Part shown: piece after piece, positions 20,691 through 30,133 of the stretch
Position numbering within the stretch: position 1 is the first letter of the stretch
Layout: every line of letters starts with the position of its first letter
The notes under the pieces: generated by a model
What the model was told of the DNA's origin: nothing
The model's database searches: none
The model's input: the letters and a program-made list of their open reading frames with translations, nothing else
Translations under genes and position numbers: made by a program
NCBI GenBank assembly: GCA_964058805.1
Contig: CAXKVV010001906.1
Span: 1-30,133 of the forward strand
Direction: 5' to 3'
DNA from: Schoenoplectus triqueter
Taxonomy: Eukaryota; Streptophyta; Magnoliopsida; Poales; Cyperaceae
DNA length: 30,133 nt

Positions 20691-20926
20691 ATGGAAGGAT
20701 TGACACCGTTCATCATAAATGCTATAATACACGAGAGAGGAGCCAGTACCAGTGTCCGTCGAATTGTTCGCACAGTGGAAGCAAAGAAGCCATTTTGTCG
20801 ATAGTGAGCGGAACTCGAAAGACATGGGATATATTGTCTCATCACCACCATGCCTGGTCTGAGTTTCCTCCTGATCCAGAGCAGATGATGGATACAAACT
20901 CCATCAACTTCTTCCCAAGTCTCTAG
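20691..20926 (+). pseudogene. Small 'MEGL...SEFPP' plant protein gene, apparently frameshifted
   Basis: The frame starting at ATG 20691 reads MEGLTPFIINAI and closes at a TAG (20802-20804) after 37 codons. A second frame, open from before that region, reads ERSQYQCPSN from 20735 and continues through TWDILSHHHHAWSEFPPDP to a TAG at 20924-20926. Together they resemble, from memory, a family of small plant proteins that start MEGLIPF and carry an S-H-R-R-T-R-S-E-F-x-P-P block near the C-terminus, about 80-100 residues long. The two halves are in different frames, so a 1-nt insertion/deletion near 20725-20735 is inferred. This may be a true pseudogene or a sequence error. Its function is not known to me. 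Confidence 0.5.
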
Positions 20927-21340
20927 GCCAATATAAATGATTTGCAATAATCATTTTGTTTTCCTCTCTACTATAGGAGGGTGTCACATTTACATTCACA
21001 AAGGATCAATTGAATATATATTTTTTTATTAGCATCAGCAAAAAAAAATTGACTTTGAAATTTTGATTTGAATATATTACATTAAAAAATCTGATACAAG
21101 TACAAATTTATATTTATTTTGCGGATGTAAGTAGATATAATTTTTTTTCCTGCAAATGAATGAGTGGAGACGCAATTGAATGCTGACACATCAGTACTCA
21201 CAGATATAAATAAATATAATATTTTTTATACTAATGCACATAGCTTAGCACATATAAATAAATATACTAATTTTATTTGAATGCTGATGCACATCAGCTC
21301 GCTCAAAACTTAACTAGATATCAAAATATATAATTCATAT
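20927..21340. other. AT-rich intergenic DNA with short direct repeats
   Basis: No gene is seen. tgaatgctgacacatcag (about 21178) recurs as tgaatgctgatgcacatcag (about 21279), and cacatataaataaatata-type text is also duplicated, suggesting a local diverged duplication of roughly 100 bp. Confidence 0.45.
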
Positions 21341-21990
21341 TTTTCTCCGCGACTCGCCGCTCTCTCAAATACCTTGTCCTTGCTCCCGATCAGCACCACC
21401 AGGGAGGAGATCTCCCTCACTCCGGTTCCATCTTACCCATTTATCCTTTCCTTCACCTCTGTCCTTTTCCTCGCCTTCTGTCACTTCCATGTCTCCCTCT
21501 TTTCCCTTTTATTTCTTCCAAACCAAGAGAGAGAGCTTTCACTTTCTTTGATTTCTCCGTACCCTGCACAATCCCCTCCCCTTTTTGCACCCATTTTTGC
21601 TCTCATCTGGTCCGAGCTCCCCCTCCTCTCAAAAACTCACGAAACCAACCCATCTTCCATTTTTTCTGTCTCTTCTCCTCTGTAGCAAGCCAACACCCTA
21701 GTCTACCTTCTCATTTTCAAATCCCAAGCGATACCAGGCGACAAATCTGAACACCACTGTTGTCGCCTCATGCATGACCCTTTACTCGGCCTCCTTCTTC
21801 GATCCCGTCCGCTACACCAGTGAGGGCGACACCTACAACCCCTCGCTGGGACCCCCTCACCTCTGTCTAATCTCTAGTCCGACGCGCGCACGACCCAAGG
21901 CCGGCATATTAGCTGAGCTCCCACCCTGGTGCTCCTTTGTTACCTTACTACTTTGTTACCTAATTAAACACCAATTAGACTTATATTGAT
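21340..21990. other. GC-richer, pyrimidine-rich island, unassigned
   Basis: This stretch is clearly richer in C and CT than its surroundings and includes CG dinucleotides (gacgcgcgcacg near 21880). Open frames at 21374-21685 and 21774-21989 on the plus strand start with ATG, but neither shows a domain I recognise. It may be an old promoter/5' UTR with a first exon, or a gene fragment carried by a transposon. I see no confident splice continuation. Confidence 0.4.
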
Positions 21991-22007
21991 ATTTATTAGG
22001 GTTTGAC

Positions 22008-22215
22008 TTGATCAACAGTTGATTACATGTCAACAATTAATACAAATCTAGACTTGATCAAATATTTGCAACATTGGCATCTGGTCAGTCTTGTGAAATT
22101 GACTTTCAATTCATGTTCATGAAGGTGATTTGATCAACAACTGATTACTTATCAACAATTCACACAAATCTTGGCTTGATCACGTGTTTGCAACATTGGC
22201 ACCTGGTCAGCCTTG
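22008..22215. repeat. Diverged direct duplication (two ~87-bp copies)
   Basis: The segment at 22008-22093 (ttgatcaacagttgatta ... ttgcaacattggcatctggtcag) recurs at about 22130-22215 with roughly one change in six or seven, at a spacing of 122 bp. Gene status: none. It lies next to the second repeat pair at 22388-22780, and the two may belong to one decayed element. Confidence 0.7.
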
Positions 22216-22387
22216 AAAGCAAAATCACATTGAAATTTCTTGTGATTGGCTATATCAAAATACTGGCTTGACATTGACACAGTTTTTTTTGTACATGGAT
22301 TGTACTGCTTCAATCTTTCTTAGGGTTTGCTCTGAGGGTTTAATTTGAGATTTGATCTCGTCTTTCCTTGATGTCTATCACTGAGGT

Positions 22388-22780
22388 GTGAGACTCACAT
22401 GTCAGTGAATAATAATCAGATGGATGACCCCTCAAGAGATCTCTCTTCTGAATCTCCCGATGGTCATCCATCTCGAATGAACAGGAGGTGGTAGGGCTTT
22501 TATACTTCCGACCCTTGTTAAAAATTTTCTTGTGGGATTAATGCTTAATCTTTGTTCCGGCTTGATTAGATTTAGTTGGTAGGCTAGGTTTAGGCTGTTG
22601 AAGTTGCTTGTGTGGGACTGTTAGGTAGGTCCCGCTTGTCAAAGAAAAATAATCACATGGGTAACACCCAAGAGATCTCTTTTCTCTCTTGAGTCTCTCG
22701 GCTGTCACCCATACCGAGTGGATAGTGAATGGTGAGATATTTATACCCTTCCTTTTTATCCCAAATTTTCTTGTGTGACA
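22388..22780. repeat. Two diverged ~160-bp repeats, each with a conserved stem-loop
   Basis: Copies at about 22388-22545 and 22612-22780 share the order aataatca, a stem, the palindrome agagatctct, the second stem arm, tttatac and attttcttgtg. Copy 1 has a perfect 11-bp stem (22419-22429 with 22462-22472). Copy 2 keeps 9 of 11 pairs (22656-22666 with 22703-22713). Such repeats could come from an LTR or another retroelement end, but no element borders were found. Confidence 0.65.
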
Positions 22781-24331
22781 AATAGACTTTTTTCGGAGCT
22801 CAGCAGCGACTTTTTCTGACTGGTGGACCCTCTTTCTTGCTTTTCTCTCATTTTTCTTATGATTAATCACTGTTAATTGATATTTATCCTTAATTGTTCA
22901 TCTGCTTTATCCTTGAGATTTTCAAGGGTAAACATATATATTTAATAATTAATTAAAATTTTAGTTTCTTCTTAATAATTTTTCATATTTCTATATATAT
23001 AGATTGTATAATGGTTAATTAGTGCATTTATATTTTTTTTCTGTAACAAATCAATGGTCAAGTCATTCAAACAAGGATGGAGCGAATTACCGTTAATAAA
23101 TTAAGCTAAGAAGCTAGCTAATAAAAATAATTTATTGATATATTTTTTTAATTTATTTAATCAAATATAAATAAGTATTTGATAGATAATAAAATTATAC
23201 TAGTAAATATCTTTTTATTTTCTTTTAAAAATATACATAATTACAAAGATGATTTTTTAAAAAATTTTGATCAGGGGTAATCATTGTTCCTACTTGTTCG
23301 TACTCATTTTAATCCATAGTAGCAAGATTTTTGTATATTTTTGCCCATATTTCTATCTTATTTTTTATTTTGCTGAATTTTTCAAATGATATGGTATTTT
23401 TTCATATTATTCATGGAAATTATATATTTTGTTTTGTTATAAAAATATTAATATTTTATTATATTATTTGTGTAATAAAAGTAAGAAAAGAATTTTTAAA
23501 ATATATTTATATCATATTGAAATAATAAATTATGTACATAATAAAATACTAGTATTTACGACTTATATTCATTTGTAATAATTTTCATCACGCAACTGTG
23601 TCTTACGTATTAATTATCTAACAAATGTATAAAAAATTTAATCAAAACTTAATCATGGACCATGTTGAAGTGTTTGAATTTTTTTTAAAAAAAAAGTAAT
23701 CAAAAATTCTAAATTTTGTAAAAAAAAAAATTGGGACCGAGTTTCAAATTCGGTTCCAGCTCTCTAGAACTGAATGTGAAACTCAGGTCTGACTATGGGT
23801 GAATATTTTAACTGCAATCATATCACTTCTCTATTTTTTTTAATTTTATTTATCAAAAGAAAAAAATCTGCACTTTTAGCATAGTAAAAAAATAAATTTG
23901 TAATTTCTTTAGAAATTTTAATTAGAAACCTCTACATAGTTAATTCTCGGAGAACATAGTCCATCCCAACGCCATGTGCGTCATTGTGTGATCAAATATA
24001 TAAAATGCATAATCATAACAATGACAGTTATAACATTAGTAAAAAAAATACATAGACACTATGATCACATAGTAGTATGAAGTTATATCCAGGTGAATAA
24101 ACAATCAGTATCTTTTTTTTAAAAAAAAAATATTTCTTGTGGATTAACGTTTAAACTAGATGCGAAACAAGCATAATAAAGAGCCTTTGTTGCCGATTAA
24201 TCAAGTAAATCAATTATATCAATTAATTAAAATACTCGAGAGAAATTTCAAAACACCACCAAAACAGTGAATGAAGATAACATAGCCAGGCAACTTCAAA
24301 TAAAAAAGATTTGTTGTCTTGTCAAACCAAA
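22781..24331. other. AT-rich intergenic DNA, no gene seen
   Basis: Very AT-rich, with homopolymer A/T runs and no supported exon. The notable structure is the hairpin at 23735-23789. Confidence 0.6.
23735..23789. repeat. Short hairpin (22/23-nt arms, 10-nt loop)
   Basis: Arm 23735-23756 (gaccgagtttca..., ending ggttc) pairs with 23767-23789 (gaactgaatgtg..., ending caggtc). There is one bulged base, and only about two further mismatches, around loop cagctctcta. It is one of the few GC-balanced words in AT-rich DNA and is preceded by long A runs. Possibly the remnant of a snap-back element. Confidence 0.55.
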
Positions 24332-24871
24332 TCTATACTATTATATAAATTAGTTAAGAATTAAAGAGTCCATTTTTTATCATGATATTTTTTATTATAT
24401 TCATTTTATCCTCAATTAGACGGATAATATATATTTTTAGTTGATCGAACGTATATAATCGCGTTCATTGATCCCCTCTTTCTCTCCATTTATTTCTCAT
24501 CTATACTATTATTTTCATTTATGCACATGATTTGTAAATTAGAATTCTCCATATCTTTCTATTTATGTTATGATATAAAAATTTAATTTAAGGCTTAAGG
24601 TATGCGCTATGATTAGTAATTTTATACATATTTGATAAGAAATTAATGGTGATAATAGATGCTGAAATAATTCATTTTTCTTACCATAAACATCATGAAT
24701 TATTAACTTATATTGTGCAGAAAATCTCATCCAAGATTAAATATGATATTTATTATAAGTTTTCTCTATAATTTGGTGAATTTATAATTTAATATTAGAT
24801 TAATGTAAATTTTTTTATCTTATAATATTTTCATATTTAAATAAAAGAGTCTGCTGCAACGCGCGAGTATA
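24332..24871 (+). mobile_element. Helitron-like non-autonomous element, copy A
   Basis: It begins TCTATACTATTATATAAA after an A, as plant Helitrons do. Near its end it has ctgctgcaacgcgcgag, which resembles the usual stem-loop ...GCAACGCGCGGG... of Helitron 3' ends. It is 540 bp, with no coding capacity. It runs straight into a second copy, and the terminal ~11 nt including CTAG seen in copy B are absent here. The assignment rests on end motifs and on comparison of the two copies. Confidence 0.6.
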
Positions 24872-25986
24872 TCTATACTATTATATAAAGCATCTAAGAA
24901 TTGGAGGGTCCATTTTTTATCATGGTATTTTTTTATTATACCCATTTTATCCCTCAATTAGACGGATAATATTTATTTTTGGTTAATCGAACGTATGTGA
25001 TCGCTAGGGCTGCAAACGAGTCGAGTCGAGTCGAGCTGGGCTTAATTTAAGCTCGATTCATGAAAATTCGAGTCGAGTCGAGCCGAGCTCGTGAAACATT
25101 TCGAGCTGAAAAACCTAGCTCAAACTTGGCTCGTTACTATTCGAGCTAGCTCACGAGCTGACTCACGAGCCAATGCATGTGCGTTGACTCAATTTGATAT
25201 TTAAATTTAATACATCTACAAACTATAAGGTTGGTACATCTAGAAAATTGGTATGGAAATTGGTACAAATTGGTATATCAACAAACTATATTTTCAATGA
25301 CATTTTTGCTACATTAATTTTAATGAATGGACCAACAAAAAATTATTGAGTCAGATATAAAAATCTAATTACGAGCGAGTAAGAGACGTCTTTAAGCCGC
25401 TGACATGGTGAGATGATGAGAGAGGAGTTATCGGATTAGAGTTCGGCAAAAAAGAATATAAACTATTTTTTATTCGAGCTGAATCGAGCCACGAGCCGAG
25501 CCGACCCCAACTCAAACTCGGCTCATTTAACTACCGAGTCATATTAGCTCGAGCCAAATTAGCTCGAGTCATTTTAGCTCGAGCCAGATTAGCTCAAGCT
25601 CGAGCTGAGCCCAAGCCGAGTCACGAGCCTGAGCTTTTTTGTGCAGCCCTATTGATTGCGTCCATCGATCCTCTCTTTCTCTCCATTTCTTTCCCTTATA
25701 TACTATTATTTTTTTATTTAGCAACCTTGTGCATATTTGGTAAGAAATTAATAGTGATAATATATGTTAGAATAATTTACTTTTCTTGCCATAAAAATCA
25801 TGAATCATTAACTCATATTGTGCAGAAATCTCATCCAAAATAAAATATAGTTTTTATTATAGATTTTCTTTATAATTTGGTGAATTTATAATTTAATATT
25901 AGATAAATGTGAACTTTTTTATCTTATAATATTTTAATATTTAAATAAAAAAGTCTGCTGGAACGTGCGGGTATATTAGTTGCTAG
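24872..25986 (+). mobile_element. Helitron-like non-autonomous element, copy B, interrupted by a hAT MITE
   Basis: It starts with the same TCTATACTATTATATAAA after an A and ends ...CTAG followed by T, the A|TC...CTAG|T pattern of Helitrons, with ctgctggaacgtgcggg before the end as a decayed stem-loop. Outside the 25005-25651 insertion it matches copy A, but it lacks roughly 90 bp after the tctctccattt stretch. It lies head-to-tail with copy A. Confidence 0.65.
25005..25651. mobile_element. hAT-type MITE (647 bp) nested in Helitron-like copy B
   Basis: Inverted tips tagggctgcaaa / tagggctgcaca. Flanking octamers gtgatcgc (24997-25004) and ttgattgc (25652-25659) match at 6 of 8. The unoccupied equivalent, ataatcgc, is found in copy A at 24455-24462, which supports these borders. 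Both ends are packed with gagtcgag/gctcgag words (left about 25018-25165, right about 25470-25630), the expected subterminal transposase-binding repeats. The middle is AT-rich with no transposase. Confidence 0.88.
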
Positions 25987-26207
25987 TAATCAATAAATCA
26001 AGAAAACTCAGAAAAAAATTGTATGTATACGACATAACATACCTAAAATACCAGAAGTGGTGATCGTCAAGGCCGCTAGAGAGGGTCCGATTTGCAATTC
26101 GCCAAAGGTTCTAATTGGTACGTACTTCGATACGTAGAGGACGATTTGAAATTTGGACAAGGCACCAAATTTGTATGAACTTAAAACAAATTTGCGGCGT
26201 AGTAGTA

Positions 26208-26292
<85 letters not shown>

Positions 26293-26381
26293 CAAAGATA
26301 TGACTTCTTGCGTGGAACAAATATTATTATTGCGCAAGTCATTTCTGATGTTATAATACATAGATCCTGCTATGTTTATTG
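25987..26381. other. Intergenic DNA around an (AAT)n tract
   Basis: No gene. Open frames that cross the AAT repeat encode only homopolymers (Asn, Ile or Leu, depending on frame) and are artefacts of it. Confidence 0.7.
26199..26289. repeat. (TAG)4(TAA)~27 microsatellite
   Basis: gtagtagtag passes into an uninterrupted TAA/AAT run of about 80 bp. The TAG units at the left edge suggest an older variant unit next to a freshly expanded one. Likely polymorphic. Confidence 0.95.
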
Positions 26382-26638
26382 TGTTGGAAATTTAATTTAA
26401 TAAGATTAAAGAAAAGGTTAAATGTTGAAAGAAAATCTGTGGACGAAAATCATCCTTTACGCTTCTTTCATGATGCGTCCTTATTTATGCAGATTAACAA
26501 CCGTCGGAGAATTAAATGCACACGAAATAAATAGAACTAAAATTAATCCAACGATGAGAATTTAATGCGCATCATTTAGGGCTCACAACAAGCTGAGCTA
26601 GCTTTTAGGTTGTTAGGTTGTTAAATACTTCCCACACA
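26382..26638. mobile_element. Possible solo LTR
   Basis: 257 bp bounded by TGTTGGAA and TTCCCACACA, i.e. TG...CA with a short imperfect inverted end, and of a length seen in small Copia-type LTRs. No 5-bp target duplication was found and no internal retroelement region is adjacent, so this stays tentative. Confidence 0.3.
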
Positions 26639-27484
26639 ATAGTCTTGAATTGAGATTAACTCTTAACAAAATAATAAATTAGCTCGATAAAATCTGCTAA
26701 GACTTATTTAATTATTAAAAATATTTTTAAGAGATATTTTATATTGAAACTTATAAAAAATAATAAAATAATTAATAACAATATATTTTACACAAATTTG
26801 ATATAATAATTTAAACACATGTCATACTATATAAACTATTTATTATACTAAAAAAATATAACAAAATAATAAATATTAATAATTTATTAAGCTTAATGAA
26901 TAGTACTAACTAAATCTCAAACTTAAGTCACTGACTTAACGAGCTTAATAAACCTACTATAAACTGAGTTTTTTTTCGGTCCATACACCATTTTTCACAT
27001 TAAAGACATGAAGGCCTTCGTTTCTTTCCCATTTTATGGGTTTTGGTGGGTTTTTCAGCGCATCTGGTAAAAAAATTCGACACCTGTTCGGATGCTTTTC
27101 TTTGAGAGCTAGGATTGGGCCATTTTTCCCTTCTACGTTCTAATCTCTTCACAAAAGTAAGGAAAAAAATAATTCACTTGTATCTAATTATTTTTTTCCC
27201 ACTCGCGAACGCCGGTGTCTGAACTCATAAATCATAAATCATCATGATTGGAATCCGTGCCTACCCAGAAATTTTCCAATGCCTTAGGCTTAGGCTACTT
27301 CCGAACAGTCCGACCCCGAGTAGAAAGATGTAATCTTGTGTTTTGCTTAACATCCGCCGATAAACTCTCCTCCCACCGCCCTCGGCTCTCTCCTCCCCCC
27401 ATCTTAAAAGTAAAGAGCTGTGCCATCTTTTTCTCAAAATAAACAAACAATTAGATAATCGATTATAAACAAATCCCTCTCCAA
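26639..27484. other. AT-rich spacer, then F-box gene upstream region
   Basis: 26640-26960 is AT-rich with scattered tagctcg/gagctta words, perhaps an old hAT-like relic. From about 26970 the composition becomes balanced and pyrimidine-rich (ctctcctcccaccgccctcgg near 27367), fitting the promoter and 5' leader of the F-box gene. A tataaa at 27465-27470 is only 15 nt before the ATG, too close to be its TATA box. Confidence 0.45.
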
Positions 27485-28771
27485 ATGGAAGTTTCCCCAT
27501 TTACTGTTCGCGATTGGGCCCATGGCCTCCCTACTGTCGTTGTTCAGCTCATCTCAGACAAGGTCAAATCCATCACCGACTTCGTTCGATTTCGCGCGGT
27601 GTGCGCACCATGGCGCTCCGCCTCTCTTCCAAAGCCGCTCCATCTCCCTCCCCAGCTCCCATGGCTCATGATTCCATACTACCCCGATCCAGATGACGCC
27701 AACAAGTACCACACAGAGGGTTGGCAGCCAAGAAAGGACGACGGGATCCGCCTCTTCTACGACCTCTGGCAATCTAAGATGCACAAGCTCCACCTTCCCG
27801 AGACCATTGGCAAGATGTGCTGCGCCTCCTACCGCGGTTGGTTTGTGCTTGTGGCGACTGGAGGTACGGAGGTTTTCTTATTGAACCCGTTAACTCGCGC
27901 CCGTATCCAGCTTCCTCCCTTTACCACTCCGGTCAAGATTTTTGGGGTTAACAATGACAATTGCCGGTATGAGGCTCACTACTGGTTTGTGCCGTACATG
28001 GGTAATTTTGTTATCAGCAAATTGTTTTTCTCTACCGATCTGACTGATCCGAATTGTGTGATAATGGTGTTCCTTCAGAGGACCTGTCGGATCTTCTTCT
28101 GTCGGGTCAGTGACCCGTGCTGGACTATGGTCAACGTGCATCCTGCGGAGATACGAACCGAAAAGTTCGCAGATGCGACTTTCCATGATGGACGGTTCTA
28201 TTTGCTTTCTCATGAGGGAGTGATGAGGGTTTATGACCTAAACAATCCTCAGAAGAGGATTGAGTTCTCTCTCCCACCAGAGTTGCAATCTGTAACAAAG
28301 CTTATGCTGGAAGGGAAATTGGGGGTTTACATGGTTGTTGTCCATCAAGTTGAAGAAGAAGCAATGGGAGAAGGAGAAGCAGGAACTGAAGAAGATCAAG
28401 ATGACCCATCTAATGATGCTAATGGCACTGAGGAGGGCCTGAGTCAAATAATTGAGCTGTATCAGCTTCTAAGGGATCAGGGAGGGCTACAGCAGGTCAT
28501 GGACACAAGCGACACAACCATCTTCTATGGAGATAACCACCTCTGCTTGGCTGTCTGCTCTGATGAGTGGGATTCTCTTGCTGGCAATTGTATGTACATG
28601 GAGTGTGTCTGTGCACCATCTGCAGGTAAAGATGAGGATGAATCATGTTATGGGATCTATTTTACCAAGCTGGGTAAGAGCCAGCCTAAGCTGATGGTAC
28701 CTGACCTTGGTGAGCAACCACGGCTTTGGCCGGCTGCACCAGCTATGTGGTTCCAGCCAAGCCTTGTTTAG
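27485..28771 (+). CDS. F-box protein with C-terminal DUF295 (KIB-type) domain, single exon, 428 aa
   Basis: An intact intronless frame. The N-terminal F-box covers residues ~10-47: DWAHGLP, VVQLISDKVKSITDFVRFRA, VCAPWRSAS. The DUF295 region follows, with GWFVLVATGGTEVFLLNPLT (first blade, after CCASYR), the IQLPP turn, SKLFFSTDLTDPNCVIMVF, FADATFHDGRFYLL, VMRVYDL and the closing YGIYFTKLG. Such proteins are plant-specific: the F-box binds SKP1 in an SCF ubiquitin ligase and the beta-propeller-like DUF295 region is thought to choose the target. The target here is unknown. An acidic insertion at ~289-318 (VEEEAMGEGEAGTEEDQDD) interrupts the propeller region. Length and lack of introns are usual for the family. 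The first ATG, with A at -3 and G at +4, is in good context. Confidence 0.92.
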   Translation: MEVSPFTVRDWAHGLPTVVVQLISDKVKSITDFVRFRAVCAPWRSASLPKPLHLPPQLPWLMIPYYPDPDDANKYHTEGWQPRKDDGIRLFYDLWQSKMHKLHLPETIGKMCCASYRGWFVLVATGGTEVFLLNPLTRARIQLPPFTTPVKIFGVNNDNCRYEAHYWFVPYMGNFVISKLFFSTDLTDPNCVIMVFLQRTCRIFFCRVSDPCWTMVNVHPAEIRTEKFADATFHDGRFYLLSHEGVMRVYDLNNPQKRIEFSLPPELQSVTKLMLEGKLGVYMVVVHQVEEEAMGEGEAGTEEDQDDPSNDANGTEEGLSQIIELYQLLRDQGGLQQVMDTSDTTIFYGDNHLCLAVCSDEWDSLAGNCMYMECVCAPSAGKDEDESCYGIYFTKLGKSQPKLMVPDLGEQPRLWPAAPAMWFQPSLV

Positions 28772-28975
28772 CTGTTAGAAGATTTTTCTTTGGCAGGCTT
28801 ATGAGGTAGAAAATCTGGTCTTCTTTTTTGTTTCTTTTGTAAAGTCATTTTTTTAAGTTCTGGGAATAATAGTGCTTGATAGAAACGCACTTGTGAGATG
28901 TTTGAGGTGGCTAGTTGCTCTGTTTTCAGATTTTAGGCACTCTTAGATGTTGCTGTTAATACTTTGTTATAGATA
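28772..28975 (+). other. 3' flank of the F-box gene
   Basis: T-rich sequence with tgtaaag (about 28838) and aataat (28865-28870) that could direct 3'-end processing. The spacer ends where the satellite begins. Confidence 0.45.
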
Positions 28976-30133
28976 TTATCTCAGAATATTCAAATTAGAG
29001 GTCTAATTGAATAATTTATAAAATAAATAATATTTATTATTTATATCAATTTTTATGATCTTTTTGTGTAGTTATGAGACAAAAATTATTAAAAAATCAT
29101 ACAACTTGTTTAAACAACAGTTTTTAATGTATCAAAATTAAGTGTTATGCAAAATTAGTATCGTAGAATCTTTATATTGCATATTTAACAATGAAAACAT
29201 ATAATAGACAACATTCAGAGTTTTTATATGAATTTGTATGAATTTATGTGTTGTTATGTGATAAAAAATGATTAAAAATTCAAACAACTAGTTGAGGCAA
29301 TAATTTTTAAATTATCTAAGCTATGTTTTGTGTGGAACTACAATCATAGAATTTTCATATTGAAGTGTTAAATTGAAAAATAGTTAATAAACATTATTAG
29401 AAGTATTTATATGACTTTTCACGAAATGTTGTGCTGTAATAAGTTCAAAAATGAGGACAAAGTCAAATGGCAATTTTTTAAAGCATGAGAATTAAGCTTA
29501 ATGCAACATTACTGCGGTAGAACGTTCGCATTGAAATGTTAGATGAAAATTTTTATAACTGACATAAATAGGAGTGTTTATATTTTTTGCACGAAATAAT
29601 GTGAAGAAACGAGGCCAAAATTTTTAATAAAGTAAATAATTTATTTAAACATCAGTTTTGAATGCACCCTTATGAAATTTTGGTAAAATTAGTATCAAAG
29701 AATATTCAAATTATAAGGTTAATTGAATAATTTATAAAAAGACATTATTATTATTTATATGAATTTGCACAAACTTTTTATGGCAAAAATGATGAAAAAC
29801 TCATACAACATATTTAAACAGCAGTTTTTGAGGCATCCAAATTAAGTTTTAAGTAAAATTTATATCGTAGAATCTTTATATTAAAAATTTAATAATGAAA
29901 ATGTATAATAGACAATATTCGAATTATCCATATGAATTTGCATGAATTTATGTGCTATTAGGAGGGAAAATAATTAAAAACTCAGACAACTTGTTGATGC
30001 AATAATTTTTAAATCATCTGAGCTATGTTTTGTTTCAAAATACAATCATAGGATTTTCTTATTGAAGAGTCAAGCATAAAAAAAATTAGTAGATATTTTT
30101 AGGAGTTTTTGTATGATATTTCACGAAATGTTG
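28976..30133. repeat. Satellite array, ~180-bp monomers in a four-monomer higher-order unit (~705 bp)
   Basis: Monomers begin (agaat word) near 28983, 29163, 29346, 29517, 29698, 29867 and 30048, giving lengths of about 171-183 bp. Shared words include tttatatgaatttg, tgaatttatgtg, caacttgtttaaacaacag and ttttgtgtgg-type text. Neighbouring monomers are strongly diverged. Each one matches the monomer about 702-716 bp further on far better: agaatattcaaatta at 28983 and 29699, gtagaatctttatatt at 29163 and 29867, tcacgaaatgttg at 29419 and 30121. The array continues past the window. No coding frame. Confidence 0.85.

Noticed and set aside
26008..26361. Frames encoding poly-Leu, poly-Ile or poly-Asn on both strands
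   Set aside because: These are translations of the (AAT)n microsatellite in different frames, not genes.
27465..27470. TATAAA before the F-box gene
   Set aside because: Only 15 nt before the start codon, too close for a functional TATA box.
27261..28447. Several minus-strand and alternative plus-strand frames across the F-box gene
   Set aside because: They are shadows of the long, domain-bearing 428-codon frame.

Overview
This is nuclear DNA of a flowering plant. It is strongly AT-rich. Its genes are split by GT-AG introns, its protein families (NAC, OXS3-like, F-box/DUF295) are plant families, and the space between genes is full of small non-autonomous transposons and microsatellites. A monocot is my best guess, but the basis is weak and no species can be named. 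No rRNA, tRNA, CRISPR array or prokaryotic operon was seen.

Layout. 1-5.6 kb is AT-rich intergenic DNA. It holds a possible Tourist-like MITE with an internal minisatellite (1305-1963), a 66-nt poly(A)-tailed retroposed scrap with 17-bp target duplications (3069-3168), and a 404-bp foldback element in a (TA)n tract (4551-4954). A six-exon NAC transcription factor gene (623 codons) lies at 5748-10360. The next stretch, to about 14.5 kb, is intergenic with a hAT-type MITE (12477-12988). From 14.55 to 17.42 kb, seven foldback elements sit one after another, separated only by dinucleotide microsatellites. A two-exon OXS3-like gene (169 aa) follows at 18311-18938. A small 'MEGL...' peptide gene that appears frameshifted is at 20691-20926. 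An unassigned GC-richer island lies at 21340-21990, and diverged repeats with a covarying stem-loop at 22008-22780. Two head-to-tail Helitron-like elements occupy 24332-25986, the second split by another hAT MITE. After an (AAT)n tract and a possible solo LTR comes a single-exon F-box/DUF295 gene (27485-28771, 428 aa). About 200 bp past its stop begins a satellite of ~180-bp monomers with a four-monomer higher-order repeat of ~705 bp, which runs off the window.

The genes do not form a pathway. Each is an independent nuclear locus: a DNA-binding regulator, a stress-tolerance nuclear protein and a probable E3-ligase substrate adaptor.

The most unusual content is the foldback group. Several families with different sequences share one end geometry: a 13-nt tip, a 16-bp palindrome, a 10-11-nt spacer and then a half-palindrome. 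All were inserted into (TA)n. Established knowledge: rice Micron elements were described as targeting (TA)n microsatellites. The common geometry across unlike families is read here directly from the sequence.
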